Source: Lepus europaeus (taxonomy: Eukaryota; Chordata; Mammalia; Lagomorpha; Leporidae). Taken from it: a stretch of DNA of 64,000 nucleotides. Of this stretch, positions 1-11,179 are shown one piece after another. The position numbers and the translations under genes are program-made. Each line of letters starts with the position of its first letter. The first letter of the stretch is position 1. The stretch covers positions 149,847,701 through 149,911,700 of the forward strand of contig NC_084827.1 of NCBI RefSeq assembly GCF_033115175.1. The letters are read 5' to 3'. Below the pieces are notes generated by a model that made no database searches, was not told the DNA's origin, and saw only the letters and a list, made by a program, of their open reading frames with translations.

Positions 1-1610
1 CTGTGCTCATTCACTTTGTTCTTATTTGATTATTAACTTGGGATGATCAAAAAAAAAAAAAAGGATGAAACTTAGAAGAAACCCTTTGGCTGGATCAGAA
101 AATCATTGCAATGTATAGAAAAGCTCGCTCCAAAAGGGAAGTGGAAAGGAATGAGGGGTTCAGCAGTGGCCTGTCCTGAGAATGGAGTCACGGCCCCACC
201 TCCCCCCAGCACAGCCCATGCTCTCCGATGGCGGCTCTCACTCCCTGCATCCTGTCTGTAGATGGGCACTGCACTGAAGACTACAAAATAGTCTACTTTT
301 ATACTAAAAGGAATTCAATAAAAAGTGAAATACATAAAAGCCGGGTGCTTATAGATTTTTGTTGTGGTTCTTTTCAAGCGGGCTTTTAAAAAGTCTCTGA
401 TGTTGGGAGAAGTCGAACCAGCGTGCCTTGCAGGAGGAGAGAAGGTGTCACAAAACAAAGCTAGCACAAGGACACAAAGACAACCCCCACTCCAAGAAAG
501 TGGAAACTCCACCTCTCCCAGGAACCATGTTCAGGCTCAGCCCTCACGCCAAGCACTCCAAGCCAGCTCGACTCAGGGTGATCCCCTGGATGGTGATAGA
601 TACCTGTTTTGTGCATCTTTCGTGAGAGCATTTCCTTTTTCTTAAGCAGGGGTGGAAACCTGTTTGCTGTTCACAGAGATTGATGAGGGGCCTTGAGTGT
701 CAGCGGAAAATCGGACAGATGGCAATTGTGACAATAAATAATCGTAATACTGTTCCCTTCCGTGGCCTCCGCAATTCAAGGGTCTCAAAATACAGCAGAA
801 ACTTAGAATTATGGGAGAGGAAGAGACCTTGGGAAGGGGTGCGTCATTCATCCATCCACTGGCTCACTCAGTGCTCAGAAGGGAGCCCTTGGCCTCTGAC
901 TACAGTGGGGAGGCCGCAGGTGCAGCCCCTGAGTTATGGGCTGTGGCTTCTTCATTGCCCCAGCAGGGATGGAGACTTCAGAGCCCTCCTGGTGAGCTGG
1001 GATGGCTAAAGAGAAGCAGGTTGGGTAGAGAGGAGCCAGGGGGCCCTCTGAGCGCCACCGCAGCAGGGGACGGAGCAGATCCTGCAGGGCCACTGGCTAC
1101 CTCCTCTTCCACAGGCTGCACCTCCTCACAGGTCTGGGCTCCTGTCCTGCCAGTTCCTCTTCATGGACTGGTGACTCCGCAGCTGAGCCGGGAGGCGGCT
1201 TGAGATGGGCAACAGCCACTCACGTCACCTCCTGCCTGGTGACCGCACTAGAAGGAGGGCCTTGGAGCAGATTCCTCAGATGTGAGCAGAGAGAGAAGAG
1301 ATCTGACTCCACCCAGAGCTCAGGGAAGGGGACAGGGAGGAGGGCAAGAAAGGTTTGGCTGTCAGTTAAGCTCCCGTCTGCAGCCCCTCAAGGGCCAGTG
1401 TGAGGTGAGTGCTGGCCCTCTGGTCGCAAGGGAGCTGTTGTGTCTGCCCTCATTTCAAAGGGGTCCAGGTCTCTGCAGGACTCCCTATGTCCTCAGGGAT
1501 GCCCGGTCACAGTGTCACCACTGCAGGGAAGACTTCTGTCCCCCGCCTCTTCCTCCCCCGAGGGCCCCGCCTCCCAGGACTCTCATTTACAACCTCCTTC
1601 TCATCTCCTT
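1..1610. other. unique sequence, no gene recognised
   Basis: I see no interspersed repeat and no convincing exon here. The stretch from about 850 to 1560 is richer in G and C, and its open frames on both strands are short with no family resemblance. A short A-run lies at 48-61. This is probably intergenic or intronic sequence. Confidence 0.5.
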
Positions 1611-1626
1611 TGAAAATAGTAATTTC

Positions 1627-1984
1627 TTTTTTTTTTCTTTTTTTTTTTCTTTTTTCTTTTTTTATTGACAGGCAGAGTGGACAGTGAGAGAGAGAGAGAC
1701 AGAGAGAAAGGTCTTCCTTTACCATTGGTTCACCCTCCAATGGCCGCTGTGGCCAGCGCGAACTGCGCTGATCCGAAGCCAGGAGCCAGGTGCTTCTCCT
1801 GGTCTCCCATGGGGTACAGGGCCCAAGCACTTGGGCCATCCTCCACTGCACTCCCGAGCCATAGCAGAGAGCTGGCCTGGAGGAGGGGCAACCGGGACAG
1901 GATCCGGCGCCCCAACCGGGACTAGAACCTGGTGTGCCGGCGCCGCAAGGCGGAGGATTAGCCTATTGAGCCACAGTGCCGGCC
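1627..1984 (-). mobile_element. CSINE, young subfamily, full length, with TSD
   Basis: Reading the minus strand, the element starts with a GC-rich head (GGCCGGCACTGTGGCTC), has a B-box-like GGTTCTAGTCCC, then the CT-rich region and a long A tail (the T-run at 1627-1665). A perfect 16 bp target-site duplication, TGAAAATAGTAATTTC, flanks it at 1611-1626 and 1985-2000. The perfect duplication and intact head mark a recent L1-mediated insertion. Confidence 0.93.
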
Positions 1985-2197
1985 TGAAAATAGTAATTTC
2001 ATCTTTGATGCTGCAAAAGCAGAAGTCACCCTGCACCCATCGATCTGTAAATAACATCCCTGGTCTTCAGACCCAAATAACAAAGGCGGGAGGTTTACAG
2101 GGCCCTTGGGCCTTTCCACAGTGTTCAAAATGAGCATCTGGAATTGAAGAAGTTTGAAAATTTGACAAATTTCTTCATTTAACCTTTCTGTATTGTT

Positions 2198-2828
2198 TTT
2201 AAGATTTGTTTACTTGAAAGTCAGAGTGGGCCGGCGCCGTGGCTTAATAGGCTAATCCTCCGCCTTGCGGCGCCGGCACACCGGGTTCTAGTCCCGGTCG
2301 GGGCACCAGATTCTATCCCGGTTGCCCCTCTTCCAGGCCAGCTCTCTGCTGTGGCACAGGAAGGCAGTGGAGGATGGCCCAAGTGCTTGGGCCCTGCACC
2401 CGCATGGGAGACCAGGAGAAGCACCTGGCTCCTGGCTTCGGATCAGTGTGATGCGCCGGCCACAGTGGCCATTGGAGGGTGAACCAACGGCAAAAGGAAG
2501 ACCTTTCTCTCTGTCTCTCTCTCTCACTATCCACTCTGCCTGTCAAAAAAAAAAAAAAAGTCAGAGTGACAGAGATAGAGAGAGATCTTCCATCCGCTGG
2601 GTCACTCTTCAAATGCCCACAGCAGCTAGGGCTGGGCAGGTCCAAAGCCAGGAGTCCAAAACTTCATCCAGGTCTCCCATGTAGGTGGCAGGGACCCAAG
2701 CACTTGGGCCATCTTCTGTTGCCTTCCCAGGCACATTAGCAGGGAGCAAGATCAGAAGTGGAGCATCCATGACTTGAACTGGTGCTCTGTCACAAGGTTG
2801 GCTTAACCCACTATGCCACAATGCCAGC
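2198..2828 (-). mobile_element. older CSINE, split by a younger CSINE
   Basis: The tail part (2198-2228) and the body (from 2557) are one minus-strand C-element. The body carries the family landmarks ACTTGGGCCATC, CTCCCATGTAGG and a 5' end at about 2828. Its poly-A-proximal region was interrupted by the young CSINE at 2229-2556, so this copy is the older one. Confidence 0.85.
2229..2556 (+). mobile_element. CSINE, young subfamily, inserted inside another CSINE
   Basis: A full-length young element with a GGCCGGCGCCGTGGC head, GGTTCTAGTCCC B box and A tail. A 12 bp duplication, AAAGTCAGAGTG, lies at 2217-2228 and 2557-2568. The duplicated target is part of the older antisense CSINE's tail-proximal sequence. 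Confidence 0.93.
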
Positions 2829-2854
2829 CACAAACCCAATTTTCAAAAACCTTG

Positions 2855-3020
2855 CCCCACTTTCAGGGGCCCAAGGACTTGGGCCATCAACTGTTGCCCT
2901 CCCAGGTACATTAGTAGGGAGCTGGTCAGAAGTGCAGAGTAGCTGGGACTCAAACCAAGTACTTAAATATGAGATGCGGGTATACCAAATGGATGTACCA
3001 CAACTTCAACTCCCAAAAAA
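2855..3020 (-). mobile_element. CSINE fragment, truncated
   Basis: The family landmarks GGGGCCCAAGGACTTGGGCC and a GGGAGCTGG..CAGAAGTG stretch are seen in minus orientation. The tail half is missing and the remainder is diverged. Confidence 0.6.
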
Positions 3021-3177
3021 GTGATTAGATTTTACAATCCCTCTGACATATTTGAGAGATGAGATTTCTGATTTTCCAAAAATAATATAAAATCAAGAAG
3101 CAAGATCCCATTAGCTGAGAAATCTGGATAGTTGCTCAGCTTTACCCATGGTGCTTTGCCTCTAAAGAGGGCATGAG

Positions 3178-3520
3178 GGACCAGCGCTGTGGTGGTACAG
3201 TGAGCTAAGCCTCTGCCTGCAGTGCTGGCATCCCATATGGGCGCCGATTTGAGTCCTGACTGCTCCACTTCTGATCCAGCTCTCTGCTATGGGCTGGGAA
3301 AGCAGTAGAAGATGACCCAAGTCCCTGAACTCCTGCACCCATGTAGGAGACCCAGAAGGAGCTCCTGGCTCCCAGCTTCAGATCAGCACAGCTCCAGCAA
3401 TTATGGCCATTTGGGGAGTGGACCAGCAGATGAAGATCTCTCTCTCTCTTTCTTTCTCTCTCTTTGCCTCTGCCTCTCTGCAACTCTGCCTTTCAAATAA
3501 ATAAATAAATCTTTAAAAAA
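3178..3520 (+). mobile_element. CSINE, older subfamily, full length
   Basis: Starts GGGACCAGCGCTGTGG, runs through the CATCCCATATGGGCGCC and CTCTCTGCTATGG landmarks and a CT-rich tract, and ends in AAATAAATAAATAAATC. The flanks AAAGAGGGCATGAG and AAAGAGGGTGAG suggest an imperfect target-site duplication. Confidence 0.88.
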
Positions 3521-3775
3521 GAGGGTGAGATAGATATTTCAGATATGTATGCAAGACTTTCCTGAACAATACTTTGCATGAAAGAAATAGAAATACATTA
3601 TCTAATTTTTAAAAAGTGGCAATTGTTGTGCAACCAGAAAACTGACCTTAAAACAACAAATGTCAGCAAGTAATAGAGGCAGGTGACAAGTTGGGAAAAA
3701 TTGAAGCACTTTCTTAAAAGTCCTGTACGCAGCTCAGTCATACTGTCCTAAGAACTACAAACAGATTCAGGTAGC

Positions 3776-4072
3776 AGAGCAAGCATGTGGATCAGCAGTT
3801 ATAGCATTCCTTGGGATGTTCCCATCCGTTATCACAGCGCCTGGGTTCAAGTCCCGGCTCCAGGTCTGTCAATCCAGTTTCCTGCTAATGTGAACTCTGG
3901 AAGGCAATAGATGACAGCTCAAGTACTTGGGTCCCTGCAACTCACGTGGGAGATCCAGACTGAGTTCCTGGCTCCTGGCTTCTGCCTGGCCCAGCTTCAG
4001 CTGCTGCAAGCATTTGGCAAAATGAACCAGTAGATTACAGATCTCTCCAACTATCTATCTCTCTAAAATAAA
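3776..4072 (+). mobile_element. CSINE, old diverged copy
   Basis: Carries the CTGGGTTCAAGTCCCGGCT B-box region, CAAGTACTTGGGTCCCTG and an A-rich tail near 4062-4080. Divergence from the young consensus is high. Confidence 0.75.
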
Positions 4073-4074
4073 AA

Positions 4075-4960
4075 AAAAATCAGGTATCAAACAAGATAGA
4101 ATCTAATGCCCAAAGTGTTCCAAACATACTACTGTTTCTCAAATGCTCAGGTACTCTTGAACAAAAAGCTACTATGCTCGAGAGTATAAACCTATAGCGA
4201 AAACAGATCAAAGCATGGCACTGCTCTGCCATCTGGTGGCCAAAAGTGAAATAATCCCGACTGCTCCGTCAAAAGATTAAAAATCACTGAGTCCGTCCCT
4301 TCCAAAGCACAGTAATCTAAGGTACAATAATCCCTGTACTTGAACCACTAACAAACCGGTTTTCTCGTAAGTCTGCTGCCAATGAGCAGGGCAAGCAGGA
4401 ATCCTGAAAACACAAATCTAATGTTGACGAATCTCCTTCTTAGGTGTCACAGATGTGAACAAAAGGCTCTTAAATTTTGGTTGCTTAAATCAGCCTGTCT
4501 GGTTACCACGCAGGTGTGCACAAAGCCAGCAGTCACTTCCTGTGTAAACTCCTTTGTTCACATGAGACCTCTGCCCTTGTACGCATGCTTGATGCTGTTT
4601 GGGCTACAACTACACAATGGGAAAGGGAAACATAACCGGGTATCTCTGAGAACCCCTTGTGGATGTATTTGAGTCACTCCGTCTACAAGAGACACTCTGG
4701 AAAGTGGTCACAGTCTAGAGCATCAAACCCCTTTCCTAGCAAGCACATGCTTCAGTTCCCCCTCCTTGAAGAATCAAAACCCACCTTAGCATAGGAAAGT
4801 TCTGAGTAAAGACGGTAGTTTAACTTTGCTTAACTCAGCAGCTCCCAAATTTCTTGTCCTCTTAATAGGATGAACTTGTTTGTTTGGCTTTTCATTGTTG
4901 TTTTTTAGATAGTTTTTATAATTGTATTTTTTAAAAAAATATAACTCAGAGAGCATTTTT
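4075..4960. other. unique sequence, no gene recognised
   Basis: There is no clear repeat here. The longest open stretch (4382-4672, + strand, 96 codons) resembles no family I know, and the surrounding sequence has no obvious splice context. It contains the CTCF-like motif listed separately. Confidence 0.4.
4225..4243. promoter_or_regulatory. candidate CTCF-binding motif
   Basis: The string CTGCCATCTGGTGGCCA fits the well-known CTCF core in its GCC-NYC-TGGTGGC form. This is a motif match only; occupancy cannot be judged from sequence. It lies in non-repetitive sequence rather than within a SINE. Confidence 0.4.
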
Positions 4961-4967
4961 TTCCTCC

Positions 4968-5252
4968 AAATATATATTTATTTATTTAAAAGGCAGAGCT
5001 ACAGAGAGGCAGAGAGAGAAAGAGGGAGAGAGGTCTTCCATCGGTTGGTTCACTCCCCAGATGGCCACAAAGGCCAGAGATGCGCCGATCTGAAGCCAGG
5101 AGTCTCTTCTGGGTATTCCACGTGGATGCAAGGGCCCAAGGACTTGGGCCATCTTCTACTGCTTTCCTAGGCCACAGCAGAGAGCTGGAACCAGCACCTA
5201 TATGGGATGCTGGCACTGCAGGTGGCAGCTGTACCCCACTATGCCACAGCCC
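4968..5252 (-). mobile_element. CSINE, older subfamily
   Basis: In minus orientation it begins with the ATTTATTTATTTAAAAGGCAG tail-proximal stretch, passes GGCCCAAGGACTTGGGCCAT and CACCTATATGGGATGCTGG, and ends at CCACAGCCCCACC. The flanks share CAGAGARCATTTT, a probable diverged duplication. Confidence 0.85.
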
Positions 5253-5454
5253 CACCAGAGAATTTTAAATGCAAATGGAGTCTCTATTCTGCAGCCAGCT
5301 GGGCGATATTTTCAAAGTTAGTTAACCTTTAAGTGCATAAATTTCTTCAGAGGTAAACCAAGACAAAAAGGTAGAGAGAAAAAGATTTTTCTCAGCCATT
5401 TCTAAACTCTGTCATTGTTTACCCAAACCCAATTTTCGTTATTCTTTAACAAAA

Positions 5455-5653
5455 CATTTACTAAAGGCAGAGTGACAGAAAAAGAGGGAGAGACATAGAG
5501 ACAGAAATAAATCTTGTACCTACTGATTCACTCCCCAAATGGACACAATGACTAAGGTTGGGCCAGGCCAAAGCCAGGAGCCCAGAACTCCAGCCCAGTC
5601 TCCCACCTGGGTCACAAGCATTGGTTTAATCCAATAGACCACAACACCAGCTA
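5455..5653 (-). mobile_element. CSINE, internally deleted, with TSD
   Basis: Tail-proximal sequence (AAAGGCAGAGTGACAGAAAAAG) runs into AAAGCCAGGAGCCCAGAACTCC and then directly into the head, so the central part is missing. The 13 bp AAACCCAATTTTC occurs on both sides, at 5426-5438 and 5656-5668, a good target-site duplication. Confidence 0.8.
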
Positions 5654-6249
5654 CAAACCCAATTTTCAACAACCATGTGCTGTAGATTTTCTGAGCCCAT
5701 TCCTCCAGACTATCCCTCCAAATAGCCAACCAATGACAGTCCAACTAAGTTATGAAAGAACAGTAAAAGGGATTGAAGGTATAAAGACAAAAATAAATAG
5801 CAGAAGAAAGCCATAGATACTCATCTTCAAAAAATGTTTGAAGACAAAGTATGTGGAGAAATACCAACCAGCTTAGTGGAACAGAAGTTACAAAGTAGAA
5901 CAGATTGTACTTTCCCAAGATGGCTAAAACGCTTCCTCCCATCTGTGTTCTGCTGAGTAACTTTGCCATTCTTCTGTCAAAAAGTATAGCCCCATCTCCC
6001 ACCCCTTGAGTCTTGATCAGCCCTGATGATTTTTCTATGACCATAGAAGTCTTGTAGTTCTGCCTTTGTCTCCTGGAAATCCGGCTCTCAGAACATTTCC
6101 TCTTGGAACCCAGTCACCATATTGTGAGGAAGCCCAGTCCACATGAGGCAGCTATATGAGGGCACTCAGGTCTACAGGTATAGCTGAGGTCAGTCTTTGA
6201 GTCCGTACAGCCAAGGTGGTAGACAAGGAAGTAAAGCAGCTCTCCATTG

Positions 6250-6375
6250 CTTGAATATAATCTTCCTATGGGCAGGGAGCTTAATCTTATTTACCACTAG
6301 GTGTATCCCCAACACCTACAATACCTAACACATAAAAGAAACTCAACAAATATTTGGTGAATAAGCAAATGAATT
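6250..6375 (+). mobile_element. L2-like LINE 3' end relic
   Basis: The stretch GTGTATCCCCAACACCTACA, followed by CACATAAAAGAAACTCAACA and AATATTTGGTGAAT, follows the conserved mammalian L2 3' end. It is strongly diverged, as expected for an ancient LINE. Confidence 0.6.
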
Positions 6376-8000
6376 AAACAGTCTGAAAAACAAAGATCAC
6401 AAAGGAAAGTGAAATCAAGGCAAGGAACAGAATAAAACTTCAACAAGGAATTGATTTATACCTTCAGAGACATGGCTAGCATCCACACAATGAGATATAG
6501 AAGCTTTTGAGGTAGTGAGTCAGACAAGAACACACAAGGCATAAGAAAGAGCTCTTGCAAAGTAAAACTGCTAGTTCAAATAAAGAATTCAGTAGAGAGC
6601 TTGTTAGGTAAAGCTTACACAATCTTTCTGCATGTTGAACCAAGAGAATATGAGACAGAAAATAGGGGAGAAAATTAGGAAATCAATCTAGGATGTCTCC
6701 CATCTAAAGCAAGTTCCAGAAAACAAGGACAGAAAAAACATGAAGCATAGATGGACAGTAAAGAGAAATCCTAGGAAGATGGGTGTGCACTAGCCAGAGA
6801 ATCCCCGAACTGGAGCAGAATGCACAGGGTAGGGTGGGAGCCTCGAGGGACATATAGGTCTGCAGGTTGTGCGAACTATCTGAGCATCGGGAAGAACCAT
6901 TACAAGGTATTTTATTGGAAAGATCATTGAAGTATTTAGAAAAGAAATCCTTTTGTAGAATGTGTATATGAACTTTGTTTTAGTCTAGTCTAAATAACAA
7001 ACATAGATTCTCCAAAGTCAATTAATTTATTCAGGAATGGACATGGCAATGGGACTACATGTGCTGTTGTAGATTGTATGCCAATTCAAGGAGGTAGAGG
7101 CAAGGGGAAGTTCTTCAAGGCAACATGAGGATGATGACCAACACTTGGCTAAAAGGGTTTTAGGAGGTGGTAGTCCAAGGATGGACAGCAGCTGTCAGCA
7201 GCCTCCCTGAGTATTTTTCTGTGAAAGGTTGTGGTGGACTTCGCACAAGGCTGTGGTTCCAACAGAGTGGTGAATAGTTCTTGTTAGCTAGCACAGGCAC
7301 CTGAGATCCCCTCCCTCAGAACTTCCCAGCTTTGCCTGTGTTTTGTTAGGATCTTATGTAAGTAACTCCATTTTGACCCTGACAACTCTCACAAGTGGTA
7401 GACCCATAGAAAAAATTAAACATTTTTAACAGTAAATAATTAACACCACAAATCATCATACAATTTGACCTAGCAGTCACCAGACATGGCTATAATCTAA
7501 CCCCTGACTGTGATAACATTGTGTTGGAGGGATGGGGGCAGAGGAGGGGTTGTAGAAGTGAGTTGTATCCCCAGCTGCAACAGGAAACTGAAAGATCATG
7601 TTCAAAGCAGACAGCTAAATACATAGTGATATAAATTTATTATACAGACATAAGGAGGAAATACACAGGAAACACCCAAAGAGCTCTAACCAGCAGCCTC
7701 GGGATGCAGGGGGGAGAAATAGGAGCAATGGGAAAGGAGATGAATGTTTTCCTATACAAGCTGTTTGGTACTCGCTGATCTTTCAGATATGTGTATATAC
7801 CTTTGATATTTAAGTAAATTTGACAAAAAAAAGGAAATACTCCTAAACTAGAATGAAACAGAGACAGGAGAGGATGCCATGGCAGCCTTGGGTAGTGAGA
7901 TCCTGGATGCTGTTTTGCCTTTCTGCTCTTTTTCCACATTTTCCAAGGTTCCTGGGATAAGAATGTAATATATTTGTAGTGGGGAAATTCCCAGTAAACA
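6376..8000. other. unique sequence, no gene or repeat recognised
   Basis: AT-rich non-coding sequence with no long open frame. A weak AG-rich stretch lies around 6640-6780. I see nothing to annotate with confidence. Confidence 0.4.
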
Positions 8001-8002
8001 TT

Positions 8003-8311
8003 TTCACATTGGCAGCCCACGTAGGAGTATTGGTTTGAGTTCCAGCTCCTCTACTTCCAATCCAGGTTCCTGCTAATGTGCCTGGGAAGGCAGCAGAAGA
8101 TGGATGGTTCAAGTACTTGGGCCCCTGCCACCCATGTGGGAGTCCAGGATGGAGTTCCAGGCCCCTGGCTTCAGACTGGCCCAGACTTTTCTCTTATGGC
8201 CGTTTGAGGAATGAACCAGTGGATAATGATCTCTCTCTCTCTCTCTCTTTCTCTCTTTCTTCCTCTCTCTCTCTCTCTCTCTGTCACTCTGACTTTCAAA
8301 TAAATACATCT
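8003..8311 (+). mobile_element. CSINE, 5'-truncated
   Basis: The element enters near the CATCCCA-type position (AGCCCACGTAGGAGTATTGG), passes CAAGTACTTGGGCCCCTGCC and a long CT tract (8232-8284), and ends CAAATAAATACATC. Confidence 0.82.
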
Positions 8312-8333
8312 TTTTTTTTTTTTGGGGGGGGGG
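8311..8333. repeat. T-run followed by G-run
   Basis: About a dozen T are followed directly by about ten G (TTTTTTTTGGGGGGGG). It sits at the end of the CSINE and probably arose from its tail by slippage. Assembly or base-calling error is possible at such a junction. Confidence 0.7.
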
Positions 8334-8929
8334 GTGAGGAGAGCATTCACTAATGCCCTCATATAATTCAAAATACAAAGCAATACCAAACCAGGAAATG
8401 ATTTTTTAAAATTTTCTAAGTTATCCAACATGTGATACAGATGCAATGGATATGAGTTTAAATGGCTGTCCTTTCTACACTGGTCTATTTTCTAGTGTGC
8501 ACAGGTAGAGTTTCTCCCACGTCTCTATATTGCTGACTCATCCAGCCCTGGTCAGAGCCAGGGAACAGAGACAGACATTGGTCATGTGCTACCACAGGGC
8601 TCCATTCCACCGCAGGAGCCTGGTCCCTGTGCCTGTCAGTCCACATGTGGTCCAGTCTGACCCTTTGTTAACATCTCTGGGGCCACTCTGCAACTAGAGG
8701 GTAAACAGAGCGACTGTGGGCTTTCCTGGAAAGCAGGGTTTGGTTGGGAGCAGCAGTGGGTAGTAAACTCAATGGAAAGGAAGTTAGGGTGAAACAAATT
8801 CCCAGAGGTGCTCACATATCACTCACGAATGCCCTCCACTACCACACCAAGGGACCATAGAGGACTTCCCACAGCCAGGAGGTGGCTATAGTTCAAGGTT
8901 CTCATAACCTAAGATCATCTATTGCCTAA
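8312..8929. other. unique sequence
   Basis: After the T/G run this stretch holds no recognised repeat or gene-like frame. Confidence 0.35.
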
Positions 8930-9165
8930 AGAGATTTTGTCACAACCACCACTTATCCTTCATCCCTGGGGATATTTAACAACACTCAGAACCAATTGTT
9001 TGTTTTAATGGGGACTAGGGAGCAGGATTCCACTGAAAACTAGTGGTAGAGTCCAGAAATATTGCTAGGAATCCCACACAGGTCAGCGTTCCTCACCTCG
9101 CAATTTCAATATTAAATCATCTGACCCAAAATGGTAACAGAGTTGAGATTGACAAACCATGTGCA
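8930..9165 (+). mobile_element. MER20-like hAT transposon relic
   Basis: The order of conserved pieces fits the roughly 220 bp non-autonomous hAT element MER20: CATCCCTGGGGATATTT, then AAACTAGTGGTAGAGTCCAG, AAATATTGCTAGGAATCC, and the terminal ATCATCTGACCCAAAATGG and GTTGAGATTGACAAACC. It is diverged but collinear. The family name is from memory of the consensus. Confidence 0.65.
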
Positions 9166-9593
9166 GGAACTTGGAATGCACTTATTTAAATCACACACAC
9201 AAAGATTATCCTCTTCTTTTACCACAATAAAGCTCAATTATCCATAAATATTCAGTTTGATGGAGTGTGTTCTCAGCCATGTGTGGATGTTGGGACAATT
9301 TATAGACAGGTGTGTTTGCAAGAACACCAGTCAACCCTTCCCAAATAAACTCAAAATGCACACCATTTCCACCTCTCCTTAGCAGGCACAGATGTAAGCA
9401 TATAAAAGGTGCTTTGCATGAGCTGCTTTTTTTAAGTCCTATTACCCACTGGAAGTTGAAGATGATAAAAATAGAATCTACATACAAAACTACTGAGGAA
9501 AATAATTCAACAATGCTAAAAATAAAGGTGTGTTAGCTTCCTAGTATTAAGCAAATAGAAGACACTGTAAGGCAAATTCAAGATATCAGCAGA
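9166..9593. other. unique sequence
   Basis: No repeat is recognised. Two overlapping open frames (minus 9206-9487 and plus 9312-9536) have no family resemblance and are probably chance. Confidence 0.35.
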
Positions 9594-9861
9594 GGGGCCA
9601 GCATTGTGACATACCAGGTTAAGCCACCACTTGTGATACCAGCAACCTATATGGGCACCAGCTTGTGTCCAGGCTACTCCACCTATGACCCAGTTCCCTG
9701 TTAATGGAATGAGAAAAGCAGTGGAAGATGGCCCGAGAAACTCCTGGCTCCTGATTTTAGCCTGGCCCAGCACCAGCTGTTGCAGTCATTTAGAGAAACA
9801 AGGAACAGAAGATCGATCTCTCTCTCTCTCTCTCTCTGACTTTCAAATAAATATTTTTAAA
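9594..9861 (+). mobile_element. CSINE, internally shortened
   Basis: Starts GGGGCCAGCATTGTGAC and ends with a CT tract and CAAATAAATATTTTTAAAAA. The segment normally holding CAAGTACTTGGGCCC is deleted (GATGGCCCGAGAAACTCC). Confidence 0.83.
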
Positions 9862-10301
9862 AAGATATTCACAGGGCATTTGTTGGGTTATATGAATGTT
9901 CCAGATAAGTTTTTTTTTAACCAGGTAAGTTTTATATCATACCAGAAATCACTACAACAACTAAAATACCTGTGAGGAGCTTCTTAGGAAGGAAGAAAGC
10001 TCATAATCCAAGAGCGACTGAGCCCATTAGTCTGGCATCTGATGAGAGCAGAACGTGCGCAGAGGATGATCATGTGGTGAGCCAGGAAAGAGAGAGACAC
10101 AGGGTGCACATTCTTTCACCTTCACTGTGGTCTCTCCTCCTAAAGTCATCATGAATCTATCTTGGGGCTTCATCCCAGCAACCTAGTCCAATCCAACCAC
10201 TTCCCAAAGGCTCACCTTCAGATATGATAATTGGATCAAGCCTCTACCTTAGTCCCTCAGCCATTAACATTAATCTATTAACTGTTAACATAAGACATTT
10301 A

Positions 10302-10658
10302 GGCCGGCGCCGCGGCTCAGTAGGCTAATCCTCCGCCTTGCGGCGCCGGCACACCGGGTTCTAGTCCCGGTCGGGGCACCGATCCTGTCCCAGTTGCCCC
10401 TCTTCCAGGCCAGCTCTCTGCTGTGGCCCGGGAGTGCAGTGGAGGATGGCCCAAGTCCTTGGGCCCTGCACCCCATGGGAGACCAGGAGAAGCACCTGGC
10501 TCCTGCCATCAGATCAGCGTGGTGCGCCGGCCGCAGCGCGCCTACCGCGGCGGCCATTGAGGGGATTGGGGGGTGAACCAATGGCAAAAGGAAGACCTTT
10601 CTCTCTGTCTCTCTCTCACTGTCCACTCTGCCTGTCAAAAATTAAAAAAAAAAAAAAA
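10302..10658 (+). mobile_element. CSINE, young subfamily, full length, with TSD
   Basis: Head GGCCGGCGCCGCGGCTCAG, B box GGTTCTAGTCCC, a GC-rich CGCGCC-containing centre and a long A tail. A perfect 15 bp duplication, AACATAAGACATTTA, lies at 10287-10301 and 10659-10673. The preserved CpGs indicate a very recent insertion. Confidence 0.95.
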
Positions 10659-11175
10659 AACATAAGACATTTAAATGGTTGAATGAATTGGGGGAGCCAA
10701 ATCCTGTTCATGCCATAACATAGGGCAGGTGTTTTATGAGACCTTACTGTCATTCTGATGTGGTGAGGCCAACAGACCAGGAGAGGATTGCCATTGAAGA
10801 GTTTGTTATTCATGGTTCCCAAGAGGAGAGGCAAACCACACCACAGACAGCCACACCAGGGAGCACCAGAGTGGGTTAGGAGGCAGCGGGAGAGCAAGAC
10901 ACTGTGGGCGAGAGCCTTTATTGTGGTTTCCACATGAAGAAATGGGCAAGAAATGGGTAAGCAGACTTTGTTTTGGCTAGTTTGAATCATTTCAGTGGAA
11001 TCTAGGGCACAGGGACTTTTCCTCAATGTCTGGTACTTGACCATAAAGTGACTATGGCAGGTGGATAGTGGTCCAGAGTATGTGAGCCCAAGAATAGAAG
11101 TGATTTGTGGCTCCAGATTGGTTAATTTGCACTTGAAAGCACAATATAGGACACATGTTTTATATTTCTTATTTT
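10659..11175. other. unique sequence
   Basis: No recognised repeat. A 142-codon minus-strand open frame (10616-11044) runs out of the CSINE tail and has no protein-family look. Confidence 0.35.
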
Positions 11176-11179
11176 TTGA

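Noticed and set aside
2300..2330. Possible tRNA gene from the B-box-like sequence
   Set aside because: The B-box and A-box signals are part of the tRNA-derived head of CSINEs. No cloverleaf or acceptor stem is present.
10616..11044. 142-codon minus-strand frame
   Set aside because: It starts in unique sequence and runs into a CSINE tail, with no family resemblance and a low-complexity end (poly-F).
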